DNA of 64,000 bases, taken from assembly GCA_026874595.1 (NCBI GenBank), contig CM049314.1, forward strand, positions 51,071,812 through 51,135,811. The letters are read 5' to 3'. Position numbers and translations under genes: made by a program. This stretch comes from Sipunculus nudus (lineage: Eukaryota; Annelida; Sipuncula; Golfingiida; Sipunculidae). Position 1 is the stretch's first letter. Each line of letters opens with the position of its first letter. The notes under the pieces were generated by a model, which searched no databases, was not told where the DNA came from, and was given only the letters and a program-made list of their open reading frames with translations. This document shows, piece by piece, positions 35,695-47,576 of this stretch.

Positions 35695-36735
35695 TTTAGC
35701 TCAGCTGACTGTAAGTCAACTGAGGTATAGGAAGGGTGATTTATCATAGTCCGTCCCGGCTTCCCGCTGTCCGGCCATCTGTTAGCAGGGCACAAATCGT
35801 AACTGCTGGTCCTAGAAATTTCTAAATGAACATCCAAGGAGGTCAATTAAAATCTCCTTGGAAATCTGAAATTAGTTCACTCCGACCTATATCCTACGAC
35901 CTATGGGGCTTGAAAGTACCCCCCAGAATAATAAAAAAATTGATACATAACCTCCAATATCTTGATAATTAATGCATGGATTGTCATGAATCTTTTGTTG
36001 ATATTGACCATGACTAGTTTTGTCAGTTAAGTGGTGGTGCCACCTGTATTTTAATGTTATTTTAACAAATATTTTTCTATTTTTTTTACTATAAAATGAC
36101 AACAATCATGTCAGTTTCTCAGCTGTGATAACATCTAGTGTCAGTGAACCTGGTGTATGTCTATTGATCAAAAGTGGATGCCCTATAGTAATCACCCTGT
36201 CCTCTGTTTGTCTGTCTGCCCATCTGTCCATCCACACAAATTTGTTTTCCAGATGATAACTCCAGGTTGTGTCAACACATGGAATTCCCACTTGACTTAC
36301 ATATGGCCTACCACTAAAGCAAGAACTTGTATGATTTTGGGATCACAAGGTCAAAGGTCGCAGGGCTCACTTATTTAAAAAAAGATTATGGCTGCATTTT
36401 AAGCCAAGCTTTTCATCCCAAACTTTCCATTTTGCCCATTAAGCTGACTTGCCAGTATGGGGAGAGCATCAGTGAATTTGGGGTCACAAGGTCAAGGTCA
36501 CAGAGGCCATCTGTTCACAAATTAGTTTCCAGATGATAACGCCAGTTTAGTTTAACATATTGGTTTCAAACTTAACTTTTATATCCATGGCTCACCACTA
36601 AAGTAAGAACCATGTTGATTTTGGGGTCCAACAGTCAAAGGTCAAGGTTACAGGACCCATTTCTTTAAAAGGAATATGTATGCATTTCAAAATATCCTTA
36701 TAGACAAATACAGCTGAGCGTTGAGACCCCTGGGT
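35695..36735 (+). mobile_element. Chimeric element: B-type ends with D-like interior
   Basis: 5' hairpin AGCTCAGCTGACTGTAAGTC at 35698 and B1-type body with GGTGGTGCCACC near 36032; then D-like sequence (AAGGTCAAAGGTC near 36348-36360, ACAAGGTCAAGGTCACAG near 36485-36502, ATCCATGGCTCACCACTAAAG near 36580); then a B-type 3' end CAGCTGAGCG at 36711 with hairpin and CTAGTT near 36740. Either a B element ended up carrying D sequence, or B and D insertions were rearranged together. Confidence 0.6.
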
Positions 36736-36895
36736 CCCTAGTTTTATATATATATTCATCAATGTTATCCTTTTGAGCTGCTGTAAATGAATATCTAATC
36801 TTAAATGCTTATCTGTTCCATCTAACATGGGGATTCGGAAATCCTTGGGGGAGTGGAAATAAGCACTTCCTATAGCAATCTGCATCATTGAATGC
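36736..36895 (-). mobile_element. Family E, opposite-end fragment in reverse orientation
   Basis: The minus strand matches 7447-7615 (ATGTTAGATGGAACAG, ATATTCATTTACAGCAGCTC) and reaches GGGGGAGTGGAAATAAGCA at 36845-36863. With 34790-34837 it probably is one family E copy split by the D/B insertion, with part of its interior lost. Confidence 0.7.
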
Positions 36896-37820
36896 TAACT
36901 AGCTGGCGAAAACATGGCTAGGTGCATATGTATTCATTTTTGTGGGATAAGATGTACATGTCACAATAATATCACCAATTTATCTGTCTCTTAACAGCAA
37001 TCATGCCTGTTTATCCATGTTTAAGTAATCACAAGTGAGGTGGTGCTAGGGTGCTTATTTGGCTGAGACCTGCTCTGTCCAGTACTCTTTATGTTATAAG
37101 CACCAGTGGTCACCATGCATGCACCTGTATAACAGCAAGCCCCTGCTTGCCTTAACAATAGGCACATGCTGGACTGAGTGTGTCCAGCATTATTTGCTGA
37201 TATGCTTCATGACTAAGTAATAGAAAAAAATATGTATTACTCTATTACTTTGCATTCAGTTTCTATTACTATTACTATTACAGCTCAAATGCTTGAGTCT
37301 ATTACTGTTACATTGAAAAAGCTGTAATAGTCTATTACTATTACGATGATGTTTGTTCATCTCCCAACTCAAGGTAACAAACTAACAGTGCCATGTACAC
37401 TTTATTGTCGGTCCTGTACAGTACAAATTTTCATAAATAGATTATGCACATAAATGTTTATCAAATACAGTACATTTTCTTATACACTTGATTGTCAATA
37501 CAATACAGTTTCATTACGCAGTTGATTTTCAGTACTTTGCAGAACTCAGTTTCATCATACATGTCATAGTCAACAGGCTTGGGTTAAGTAAATTTACTAA
37601 AAAATTTGTTTAAAATTTCTAATACCTGACCTGTTCTTGTAATTGGCATCATAACCAAAGTACAGTACTTATAGTCTACTTGTACTTGCCACCAATGTAC
37701 TTGAAATAATCAAGTACAATTCAAGCACTGGTCAAGTACAATGCAGAACTACCAGTAACTATGCATTTCCGAATGCCATTACAGTTCTTAAAGTGCTATC
37801 TAATATTTTGTGACCTAAGT
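36896..37820. other. Unassigned stretch with (CTATTA)n repeat
   Basis: No gene. 37217-37345 contains TATTACTATTACTATTAC and its inverse GTAATAG words. 37380-37780 has phrases with GTACA and TCAAGTACAAT repeated irregularly. Confidence 0.55.
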
Positions 37821-39197
37821 GCTATCTAATATTTTGTTGGTCCATCTTGACCGGCTAATTTTAAAACTGTTAGACCTACAAATCCAAAATTCGGCGTACT
37901 GGTAGATGTCCCCAAGAACTCCTACAAAAGCGAAAACCAAGTCAATGCGACTAAATCCCTTTGAGAAATTAAGGAAATGCCTCAAATTACCATTAAAAAC
38001 CTATTATCACACTTTAGGACTGCCTAATAGCAAAACCACTTATCTGTTTTTCTTAATATTTATCTGAACTATTCTCCTACATATTTCCTATGTACATACC
38101 AGAGATAAGGTCAGTATTATGTAAATTTAAAAGTTATTGGCCTGAACATATGGACTATGAAAAAAATCAGGAAAATTGTTTACTCACTTAACATGAAAAT
38201 ATTGGAAGCCAGAGATTTTTTGTCCAAGTATATAACTTTGTTTAATTAAGATTCAATTGTATACCCAAAATTAGATCTGATTTTAATATTTTTTTAAATT
38301 ATTAGCATAAAAATAAAATCAATACCTTAAATTTTTCCCAACTTTGACAATGGCACTATTTTTTGTAAGAAGTGCTGTTTTAATTTTCACAGCATGTAAA
38401 CATAAGTATTTAATTTGTTTAAATCTGAAATTTGAAAAGAAAAGCTTGAAAATGAGGCTTGTTATTGAATTTTTCTTGAGGCTCTATTGAAGTCATTTGC
38501 TTTGTCCAGATGCCGGCAGCCAACTCCTGGTCACTAGAAGTCCGCTTTGCCAAGGTTCCTGATTTGTAACAGCCACGGGGAGGGGGGGGGGGGATCTCCT
38601 GTGACAGGTGTACTGTTATTCTCATATCACTACCCCCCCCCCCTTCCCGTCAAGTGTTATGCAGTAATTGATTTTGTTCTGTATTTCTTTAATTGTTATG
38701 CTGTTATCACTCATATAATCAAAACTTTCCATGAAAAAAGAAATCGAGTAATCCAGAAGATGCCATATTGTGTTAATTTAGCATTTTTAAAGAATTCAAT
38801 TTTCTTTTAAATGAATTTAACAAATTAAAATATAATTAAACCCATCAGTATGCATTTATAAAATAGGAAGCAAATTATGGATGAATAAAAGCACAATTTA
38901 AAATTGTGAAATCTGAATCAAGTTTTATTTTTAGATATTTATTGTTTTGCAAATGTAAAGAATTATTAAAAAATAAATATACATTTGTATGCATGTCGTG
39001 GTGTTATATGACAAGGTTGAGATTTACAATGATGAAATTAAGAACTATGAATCAACTGTTATATTCAGATATAAATGTTATATTGGAAATATATAGAAAT
39101 ATAAACTTAAAAAAAATTGATGTGATAAAAAATGAGAATTGAATGCAAACATTTGATCATTATTTTCCTGCCTCAGCAGAATTGGAAATCAGGCTTT

Positions 39198-40231
39198 TTT
39201 AGCCCTCAGCCCTTAGGCTGATGGGCTATTGTCGTCACCCAAGCTGTCTGTCCGTCCGTCCGTCCGGCGTCCGTTAACTTTTACCTTGTGAGCGGGATAT
39301 CTTGAAAAGGATTCGCCGTCAGAATTTCATTTCCTCGGTAAAGATGTATATTGACAAAATCTCGGTCAAGTTCGAAGTTGGGTGACCTTGACCTATTTTT
39401 CTACATTTTAGAGCTAATTATAGAAAAACACTTAGATGCTTATTACTCAGGAACCATTTGGTGGATTTTCACAAAACTTACAATGATTATTGGGACTGAT
39501 AGTCTGTACCTGCTACACAAGTTTGGTGGCGCCACCTACAATTTCTGATTTTTAATGAATTTTTATCGGATTTTTCAACTTTGGGCTTGTGAGCGGGATG
39601 TCTCTAAAAGAATTCATCGTAGGAATTTTATTTTTTTGGTGAAGATGGATATTGACAAGATCTCGGTCAAGTTCGAAGCTGGGTGACCTTGACCTATTTT
39701 TCTACGTTTTGGAGCTAATTATAGAAAAAAATCTAGAAGCTCATTTCTCTGGAACCATTGGCTGGATTCTCACAATACTTACTATGATTGTAGGGACTGA
39801 TAGTCTGTAACTACTGCAAAAGTTTGGGGGCACCACCTGCAATTTCTGATTTTTAATGAATTTTTCTTGGATTTTTCAATTTTGGCCTTGTGAGCGGAAT
39901 ATCTCTTAAAGTATTCACAATAGGAATTGTATTTCTTTGGTGAAGATGTTTATCGACAAAATCTCGGTCAAGTTCGAAGATGGGTGACCTTGACCTACTT
40001 TTCAAGGTCACAGAGCTTATAATAGAATAAAACTTAGAAGCTTATTTTTCAGGAAGCATTTAGTGGATTGTTATGAATCATGGTACATACCTCTCCATTT
40101 TAAATTTATAACTCAGACATGTACAGATATACATCCATGTGAGAACAGATATTTAGTACTTTTTACTGTTACCACCTCTAAACACTGTTCTTTTGGCTGA
40201 GGGCTTTTGTCAGCTTCTGCTGATATTCTAG
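39198..40231 (+). mobile_element. Helentron-like element, family C, copy 2, full length
   Basis: 5' hairpin AGCCCTCAGCC (39201-39211) with GGCTGATGGGCT; GTCCGTCC microsatellite at about 39247-39275; three diverged 300-bp units carrying CTTGTGAGCGG, GGTGACCTTGACCTA and the palindrome (exact at 39525-39536, decayed at about 39827). The exact inverse GGCTGAGGGCT lies at 40195-40205, the 3' hairpin TCAGCTTCTGCTGA at 40210-40223, then TATT and CTAG (40228-40231) followed by T. This is the cleanest C copy and shows the full plan. Confidence 0.9.
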
Positions 40232-40702
40232 TTGGCTCTGTATGTATATGCAGAAGTGTTGTAAATCCCACCATGCCCCCCCTCCCCCCCCCCCCCCCCC
40301 CCCCCGCCATTGATTCCTTTGCACCTGTGCACTGAGACATTAGTTTTTATTGCAAATGTGTAAAATTTATTTAATTTAAAAATAAATTGGATAAGAAAAA
40401 AATTAAGATCTAATTTAAACACATTCTTGCCTCAGGAGAATGGAACATAAAGTGATAAGCTCTGTCTGTCCATTGTCTCTTTGTTATCATTAAATTTATA
40501 TTAATTATGAAATTTTTCCTATAAGCACTGTTAAAATAACTCTGTACTGTATGTGTATGGATTTAAGCAACTTATATATTCAGTTATGTAATATTGCAGA
40601 TGTTAAACTTTAAAACAGTTTGATATGTAATAAAAAAAAAAGAAATAATTGAAACTTCATATATTATCAGCTCTGTCTGCTGTAACCAGTCTGTCTGTCA
40701 TT

Positions 40703-41117
40703 TTTAGCGAACCTGTGAGCTTATGAGATGGTGCGGCATCGTGAGGCATCTGTACGTTAACCATAGCTATCTCAAAAACGGCAGGAGCTAGCATCACCAA
40801 ATTTTTTGCAAATAATCAGTCATCCAAAAAACTATATCTCATTATTTTTTTAGATTTTATAGGGAAAAAGCTAAAAAAGCTTTAAAAATCTTCTTCTCAG
40901 AAACTGTCCAGTCAAATTGTCCAATATTTCACAGAAATGATCCCTTGAACAAGCTTTCTCAAGTTTGTTCGAATGGTTCCAGTTCAGAGATTTTTGGCCG
41001 AGTTACAGGAGGTTGAACTTTGTTAACTGTGCAAAATAGCATAATAAAATTTAAATCTCAGAAACGGCTTGAGCTATCATCACCAAATTTTATGCCAATG
41101 TTGGTCACATAGGTCAG
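40703..41117 (+). mobile_element. Family F repeat, copy 1 (start to A insertion)
   Basis: Begins TTTTTAGCGAACCTGTGAGC in a T run, like the other families. It contains AAACGGCTTGAGCTATCATC and ATGCCAATGTTGGTCACAT, which match copy 2 near 49770-49825. A family A element is inserted at 41118. The 5' hairpin is weak and the 3' end was not identified, so membership in the Helentron group is inference. Confidence 0.5.
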
Positions 41118-42432
41118 AATTTTGCGGATACTATGTTTTCAGTCGGACGCCGACCCTGCCGCCATCGCCGCATAGATTTCCGGAGAACTCCTCCATAACC
41201 ACTGGGCAGAATTTTTTAAAATTCAGAATTATGATCAGTCACATGTGAACTGCTGTGCCCTCATTTTTGGTTGACCTCTGACCTTTCCTCTCTGCCCAGC
41301 GTCCATTTGTGCGTCTGTTTCCACACATAAACCCACATATCTTGGGAACGGTTTGACTGATAAGGCTAAAGATTTTGCACAAATGTAGCCCTTGGAAAGC
41401 TTTATAACATACACTAAAAATGGTGGCACCACCTGCAACCATTTTTGCACAGCGTCCATCTGTTCATCTGCCTTGGGATAAAAACACTCATATCTCTGCA
41501 TTGGTTGGACTTATCCAACTGTAATTTTGCATGTGTATACATCCTTGACAGCTTTCTTGATTTTATGACAGGTGGTGCCACCTACATTCAAATTGACGCT
41601 GCATACATCTAAGCTCATATTTCAGGAACCATTTGACCGATTGGGCAAAAATTTTGCATTTACATAGATCTCACATAGCTCTTTATCATACGTAAATGCG
41701 GTGGCACCGCCTGCAATCATTTTTGCACAGCATGCATCTGTTTGTTTGACGTGGGATAAAATCACATATCTGCCTAAAATTTTGCAGGATTATACATCTT
41801 GGATAGCTTTCATGATTTTATGGCAGGTGGCGCTGCCTACATTCAAATTTACGCTGCAGACATCCAAGCTCATATCTCAGGAACCATTTGACCGATTGGG
41901 AAAAATTTTGCATGTTTATAGATCTCACATAGCTCTTTATCTTACACAAAACTGGTGGCGCCACCTGCAATCATTTTTGCACAGCATACGTCTGTTTGCT
42001 GTGGGATAAAATCACTCTTTTATATCAGTACTGGGATATGTCAGGACTGGTTTGACATATCCCCCTTGAAATTTTACATGTGTATAGATCTCGCATATCT
42101 CTGAATCATAAACAAAATTGGTGGCGCCACCTGCCACCATTTTTGCACGGTGTCCTTCTGTTTGTCTGCCGTGCGCTAAAATCACTCATATCTCAGGAGT
42201 CGTTTGACTTATCTGCCTAAAATTTTGCATGTTTATACATCTTGGATAGCTTTCTGGATTTTTTGGCAGGTGGCACCACCTACAATTATGTATATGCTGC
42301 AGACATTCAGGCTTATATCTCAGGACTGGTTTGACATATCCCCCTGAAATTTGCATGTGTATAGATCTCACATAACTTTTAATCATACACTAAATTACAC
42401 TGTCGTCGCTTGTTGACTACCCATATTCTTAG
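41118..42432 (+). mobile_element. Helentron-like element, family A, copy 3, slightly 5'-truncated
   Basis: The outer arm of the 5' hairpin is missing; it starts at TTTTGCGGATACTATG. TGACCTCTGACCT at 41272-41284. Tandem units with the palindrome exact at 41954-41965 and 42120-42131 and decayed elsewhere (about 41430, 41570, 41700, 41825, 42267). The 3' end keeps GTCGCTTGTTGACTAC and CATATTCTTAG. Confidence 0.8.
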
Positions 42433-43172
42433 TTTTTGAGTTGTGTGCACCCATGCTAGAATTGCAGCAGTGATGTTTGTTTATTTGTTTCTTGTTCTAA
42501 GTGTTTAGTACTTGCATTGTTCATATACATGTTACACATGTTCTTGAAAAGTAATGGTCCAGTATTGAAGCATTATACCTGGTGTAATCTCATTGCACAG
42601 TATGGCATTAGGCCTGTAGGCCTTGTTTAAATATAATGTAATTGTGAATGAACTTTTAATTCTGGAAGCATTGTTGAATTAAATGAAAAACAATGTATAT
42701 ACACTATAATAATACAGAGATGTTGTAACTCCCATCATTCCAACACCCATCCCCCACCAAGTCCTTGCGCCTGTGGACTGGGGAAATTAGTCTTATTTCA
42801 ACTGTTTACATTTTATAAAATAAAAAATAAATATATTTGATAATATATATTATAAACAATAGATCCAGTTGAACAGATGTGGAAACTACTGAACTGTCAG
42901 TGTCAACAATAAATCAAAAAGCCAACCAATGATCATGGTAATAATTTCCATCATATGTTCACAATGCTTCAATTTTAACATTAGAAAAGGCATTGTTTGG
43001 TCACAAAATATTATTTGCTACAATTTTTAACTCATCAATACAAACAAATTATGTCAATCAGCCCTGGCCTATATTACTTACTCATCGACTTTATCTCCAT
43101 TTGATATTATTCTAGATTTTTACCTTTCAAGTTCAACTTCAGCTAAGCACAGTGACCCATGGGTCCCTTGTT

Positions 43173-43956
43173 TGCTGAGAAGTGCGCAGGACTTTTTCAT
43201 GGGGATTCCCCCATTTCAAGTGACCTTGGTACCGCCGACGGGTTTATTACTGTGGCATTTAACCTTTTCCACGACGAAATGCCATGAAAATGTAAAAGAT
43301 TGACATTGCCAGCACTTTGTTAGACCTGGTTATGATTTTGATGAGACTTGGTCATTCAAGGTGCTTACAGCCCTTTTTATGAATGTGGATAATTTGCTTT
43401 GCTAAAAATAATTACAAATATTTTGCTCTCTGATCCACGGTTCATGAAAGCTATCATGTCAAACCCACCGATGCGGGAACCGGATGTTGTCAGTGCCAAA
43501 AGACATGGTTCAGGCAGTTACACCAGCGGGGTTAGATGACGTCTATGCAAAATAAAGTCGAGGTCAACCAATGGTTGCATTGGTCAAATGATATCGATGC
43601 AATGTCAGCCAATGGGTGTGTGGGTCAGATGTCACAGGTGCCAACAGGATTAGTTTGCTGGGAAACATGCAGCAAGCACGTGGTAGTTACATAGTTCAAT
43701 GAGGCCCACTCACACAAGAATTAACGGAATGCCTGTGGTCTTTTGTCAACAACCTGCACTTTTGTGTACCAAGAAATAAGACAATAAATAGATCTTCTTG
43801 AAACCTTGTGCGTACTATTGTTTAAGGCTGCATATCAACATGCATTAGGCTAAGAATTCTGCCCGACTGGAGGTCCATGGTGGTAGACATTCTGCCGGAA
43901 GTCTGTGAGTTTAACCGGAAATTTTTCACAGTCTAGCACTAATTTTGGACCACATA
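43173..43956. other. Unassigned stretch, possibly a solo LTR at about 43450-43830
   Basis: More G+C than its surroundings and not matched elsewhere in the window. AATAAA at 43782 is followed by GATCTTCTTGAAACC and CTTGTGCG, resembling the polyadenylation end of an LTR; TGACGTCTATGCAAA lies upstream near 43537. Without a matching partner or target duplication this is a guess. A small hairpin ACCAATG/CATTGGT is near 43568-43586. Confidence 0.25.
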
Positions 43957-44020
43957 TATATATATATATATATATAAAAGGAGACCCTAGTAGAGAAGAT
44001 TTTGTACATATATATATGTA

Positions 44021-44070
<50 letters not shown>
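43957..44070. repeat. (TA)n microsatellites with GGAGACCCTAG words
   Basis: (TA)n at about 43957-43975 and 44023-44068. Each is followed by AAAGGAGACCCTAG or AAGGAGACCCTAGG, the same core that forms the array at 46.5-46.9 kb. Confidence 0.85.
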
Positions 44071-44071
<1 letters not shown>

Positions 44072-44290
44072 AGACCCTAGGTTCATTGATATACAGTGAC
44101 ACTTCTCTAAGTCGTACACTCTAGGGACTGGTAGATTTAGTCCTGTATAGTTAGTTGTCCTCATTAGAGAAGTTGTGTTAATTTGTCATTTATTAATACT
44201 GGTATTTTAATTAATTGCACAGTTAATTTGAAATTTATCAATTATATTTAAGGTATATTCTGAAAGGATCAAATATATATTTGTGACATA

Positions 44291-45605
44291 TGTCACAGGA
44301 CAAACTCCAATCTAGAAGAATCGTCGATCTTACTTGGACAAAGTCCGATCGGATTTTCTACTAGGAGAAACTCTGATCAGACTTTCTACCAGACAAACTC
44401 TGATCATAGCCTCTACTAGGACAAACTCCGATCAGCCAGAGACCACAACATAATTAGACTTTTTACTAGTAGAATTGGACTAGGATAAACTCCGATCGTG
44501 TTCTCTACTAGGAAAAACTCCAATCATATATAAATGTACTAGTTGGATCAGAGCTTCTACTAGGACAAACTCTGATTGTAGTCCCCACTAGGACAAACTT
44601 ACCATAATGGTCTAATTTCTGAAATCTGAGATTATGAAAAAATTAAACACGGTAATATGGATGTATATATTACAATTTTTCTCTGTGATTTTAGGACAGG
44701 ATGTGAATGTAATATTTTAGATCTATCCTTAAATTAAGGAATTTTACATATATACATGTAGATAAACAGTTTGTGCTTATATGTGCTTGTGCTTTTATTT
44801 GTATTTTTTAGAATATGAACTTGTATGAATTATACTTAACCAAGGGATGTGTATTTCTGAGGATCCAAGTTCTATTAAAAAATACCAACATTCTGTATCA
44901 GTGGTTTAATTGATAAACATAAGTACAGGTGGATGTATATATTGCATTTTTTTGCTGTGAATTTAAGACAGGATGTGAATGAAATATTTTAAATCAATAT
45001 TCAGGAATTTTACATATATACAGGTAGATAAACAGTTTGTGCTTACATGTGCTTGTGCTTATATTTGTATTTTTTTTTATCAAATAAAATTGTATGAATA
45101 AGTTTGAATGAAACATTTAGATATATATCTGTGACTTGTATATATAATCGTAGGATATTGTGTTTTATCATATGTGCTTGTATTTATTTTCTTTATTTTT
45201 TTCAAATACATAAATAAAACATTTGGTTAAAATATTACTGTGTTTTATTCATTTTTAATCACAGGTTTCAGAAATTAGGTAAATTATGGTAAGTTTCTCC
45301 TTGTAGAGACTACAATCGGAGTTTGTCCTAGTAGAGACTACAATCAGAGTTTGTCCCAGTAGAGACTACGATCGGAGTTTGTCCTAGTAGAAATGCTGAT
45401 TCTACTAGTAGTAGAAAGTCTAATTATGCTGTGGTCTCTGGTTGATTGGAGTTTGTCCTAGTAGAGGCTATGATCAGAGTTTGTCCTAGTAGAATTGCCG
45501 ATCCTACCAGTAGAAAGTCTGATCGGATATTCTCCTAGTAGAAAGTCCGATCGGACTTTGTCCTAGTAGGATCGACGATTCTACTAGATTGGAGTTTGTC
45601 CTGTG

Positions 45606-45608
<3 letters not shown>
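44291..45608. mobile_element. Foldback/MITE-like element with 340-bp inverted arms of subrepeats
   Basis: TGTCACAGGACAAACTCC at 44291 is mirrored by GGAGTTTGTCCTGTGACA ending at 45608, and both sides are flanked by TA. The inverted arms (about 44291-44630 and 45262-45608) consist of 30-40-bp subrepeats built on CTACTAGGACAAACTCCGATC. The 630-bp core contains two diverged direct copies of a roughly 140-bp block (44660-44810 and 44935-45075; ACAGTTTGTGCTTA(C/T)ATGTGC). No transposase. A TA target duplication fits Tc1/mariner-like mobilisation, but the ends are not diagnostic. Confidence 0.8.

Positions 45609-45683
<75 letters not shown>
45609..45683. repeat. (TA)n microsatellite
   Basis: TA tract interrupted once by AAAA near 45650. 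Confidence 0.97.
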
Positions 45684-45686
<3 letters not shown>

Positions 45687-46499
45687 AAAAAAATAAAAAA
45701 AACATGAATAATTATCTTGAGCTCTGGTTGTTGTGATCATGAAGCATAGAATGAATGCCTATCCCATAGTTCACTTTACATAGGCTCCAGATAGAAATGA
45801 TCCTTCTTTTTAAGGGTGGCATGTGTTGAAAAAGTCCTTAATGCTGCTACCCGGGGTAGGAAGTTTAAACTGTGAAAATCAACAGCCTTGAAGTTGAAAA
45901 ACAACGATACTAACAAGGTATGTGAGTTGATTAATGAATCGTGAGTAACACCTCACCATGCATTCACCACAACAAAGTGCAATCTGTCGCATACTAATTA
46001 ATGCTACATGAGCATGACGCAGATCACAAAGTATGGACGGTAGACTTAGGTGGTTGTAGTGTTGATTTAAAAGGGGTATAAGATCCTACAGTTATTTTTG
46101 TTTGGTTGACTGGCCAATCCTTATCAAATAATAATTGTGAAGTCTACACTCAATTGCAATATTTCTGTAATAAACAACAAGTTTTACTGTTTATTCACAT
46201 TGTAACATCACAATGGTTCACCAAGTTACGCTTGTCCTCAGGCTGTCGCTTTGACCAGAACAGGTCATACAAGGTCAGGACCTCAGAGCACAGTCGCCTG
46301 GCAGATATATGAACAAAAATAGAACTCGCAAGGTCTGTCCTCTTTAGAAGGTCGTAATATGTACTGGATATGCAGATTGGATGGGAAACTTTGTCTGAGA
46401 TCGTGAGTTGTCCACCTTACTAAGTTTACTTTAAACATGATATAGAGGCAAAGTTGAAGGGATTGAGATTTATTGTCTGGATTAGTGAGTTGTCCGCCT
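45684..46499. other. Unassigned non-coding stretch
   Basis: No gene recognised. GTGAGTTGTCC(A/G)CCTT occurs twice about 85 bp apart (near 46402 and 46486), a weak direct repeat. Confidence 0.55.
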
Positions 46500-46866
46500 T
46501 GCGCAGTTACAAGGAGACCTTAGGTGAGAGGGTTTATGTCATAGATATATATAAAATGAGACCCTAGGTACATTGATATATATAGAAGGAGACCCTAGGT
46601 ATTGGGTTTAGTATGTTGATATATATATATATATATATATAAAGGGAGACCGTAAGTGAAAGAGTTAAGTACATTCATATATATATATATATATATATAA
46701 AAGGAGACCCTTGGTGAGAGGGTTTAGTTAATTGATATTTTAAAACGGGAACCCTATAAGTATTTGAGAGAGTACATTGATTTGTATAAGGAGACCCTAA
46801 GTGAGAGGGTTTAGTACTTTGATTTATATATAGTAAATAAAGGAGATCTTAGATGAAAGCGTTTTG
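46500..46866 (+). repeat. Tandem repeat built on GGAGACCCTA(A/G)GT
   Basis: Six to seven diverged units of about 45-75 bp: AAGGAGACC, CTAGGTGAGAGGGTTTAGTA, CATTGATATATATA. (TA)n tracts inside the units vary in length (46618-46640, 46678-46699), which explains the uneven period. Confidence 0.85.
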
Positions 46867-47576
46867 TGAATTTTTACAGGACGCCATGCGTTGATATTTA
46901 GGTAGCTTCCTTGGCTGAGAACATATAAGGTTGGAAACACAGATTTTTGGTCAGTTTTAAGTGGTCTGGTTCACAGTTTGATACACATATGAATTTGCAC
47001 AGGTGTCCAGTGGAAGCCTTTTTTGTGAAGCTCCTGAATACCATGGTACAATGCTTCCTCTGCTAATTGTTGATAGCAGGGCTGACAGGCTGTGGAGATG
47101 CAGTTGCCCAGCTTTCAAAATAGCAGAAGATAAAAATCAATATTGCGTGTGACATGCTTGTTTTGGTGCCTGGGCAGGAAGGCTACATATTAACGCAGTA
47201 TTGATGCATGGTGCTGCATCAGAAATGTTATGTTTCCATTGTTGCTTTTAGCCCTCAGCTCATGGTAATGGGAATGCATTGTGAGAATGCTAAACTAAGT
47301 ATTGTTACAAATTAACCTCTGTTAAAGGCAAGTTTGAACAGATTATGAGTGTTCATGCAGCTGGGTTACCTTGGAATTTGATAATGGTTAATAACAAAGC
47401 TGACTGCATCCAGTTGTATAGTTCAGGGGCATTGCCTATTATATTTAGAGTTTAAATTACCAAAACAGAAATTAGGGTATTGTGTGATCAGATTTCTATA
47501 AGCCATAAGTGGATACCATTTTCATCATTTAAACCAGTCATGATAATTCAGTAGGTTTAATATCATTAATTCTATT
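46867..47576. other. Unassigned non-coding stretch
   Basis: No gene or recognised repeat. Confidence 0.55.

Larger units (their letters stand above)
37821..43172 (+). mobile_element. Old B2-type element (B3), 5'-truncated, carrying C, F and A insertions
   Basis: Starts without a hairpin at B2-like GGCTAATTTTAAAACTG; matches B2 throughout (AGATGTCCCCAAGAACTCC, TGTGACAGGTGTACTGTTATTC and its C run at 38632-38643). Interrupted by C copy 2 (39198-40231), then continues with B-type AT-rich sequence (second C run at about 40277-40305), then F and A (40703-42432), then resumes to the 3' end AGCTAAGCAC...GTGACCCATGGGTCCCTTGTT at 43141-43171. Its divergence makes it one of the oldest copies. Confidence 0.7.

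Noticed and set aside
3671-45740. Ile-Tyr repeat peptides (3671, 43850, 45504)
   Set aside because: Translations of (TA)n microsatellites.
46106-46312. 68-residue frame as a small gene
   Set aside because: No start context, splice signals, domain or relatives; length typical of chance in this sequence.
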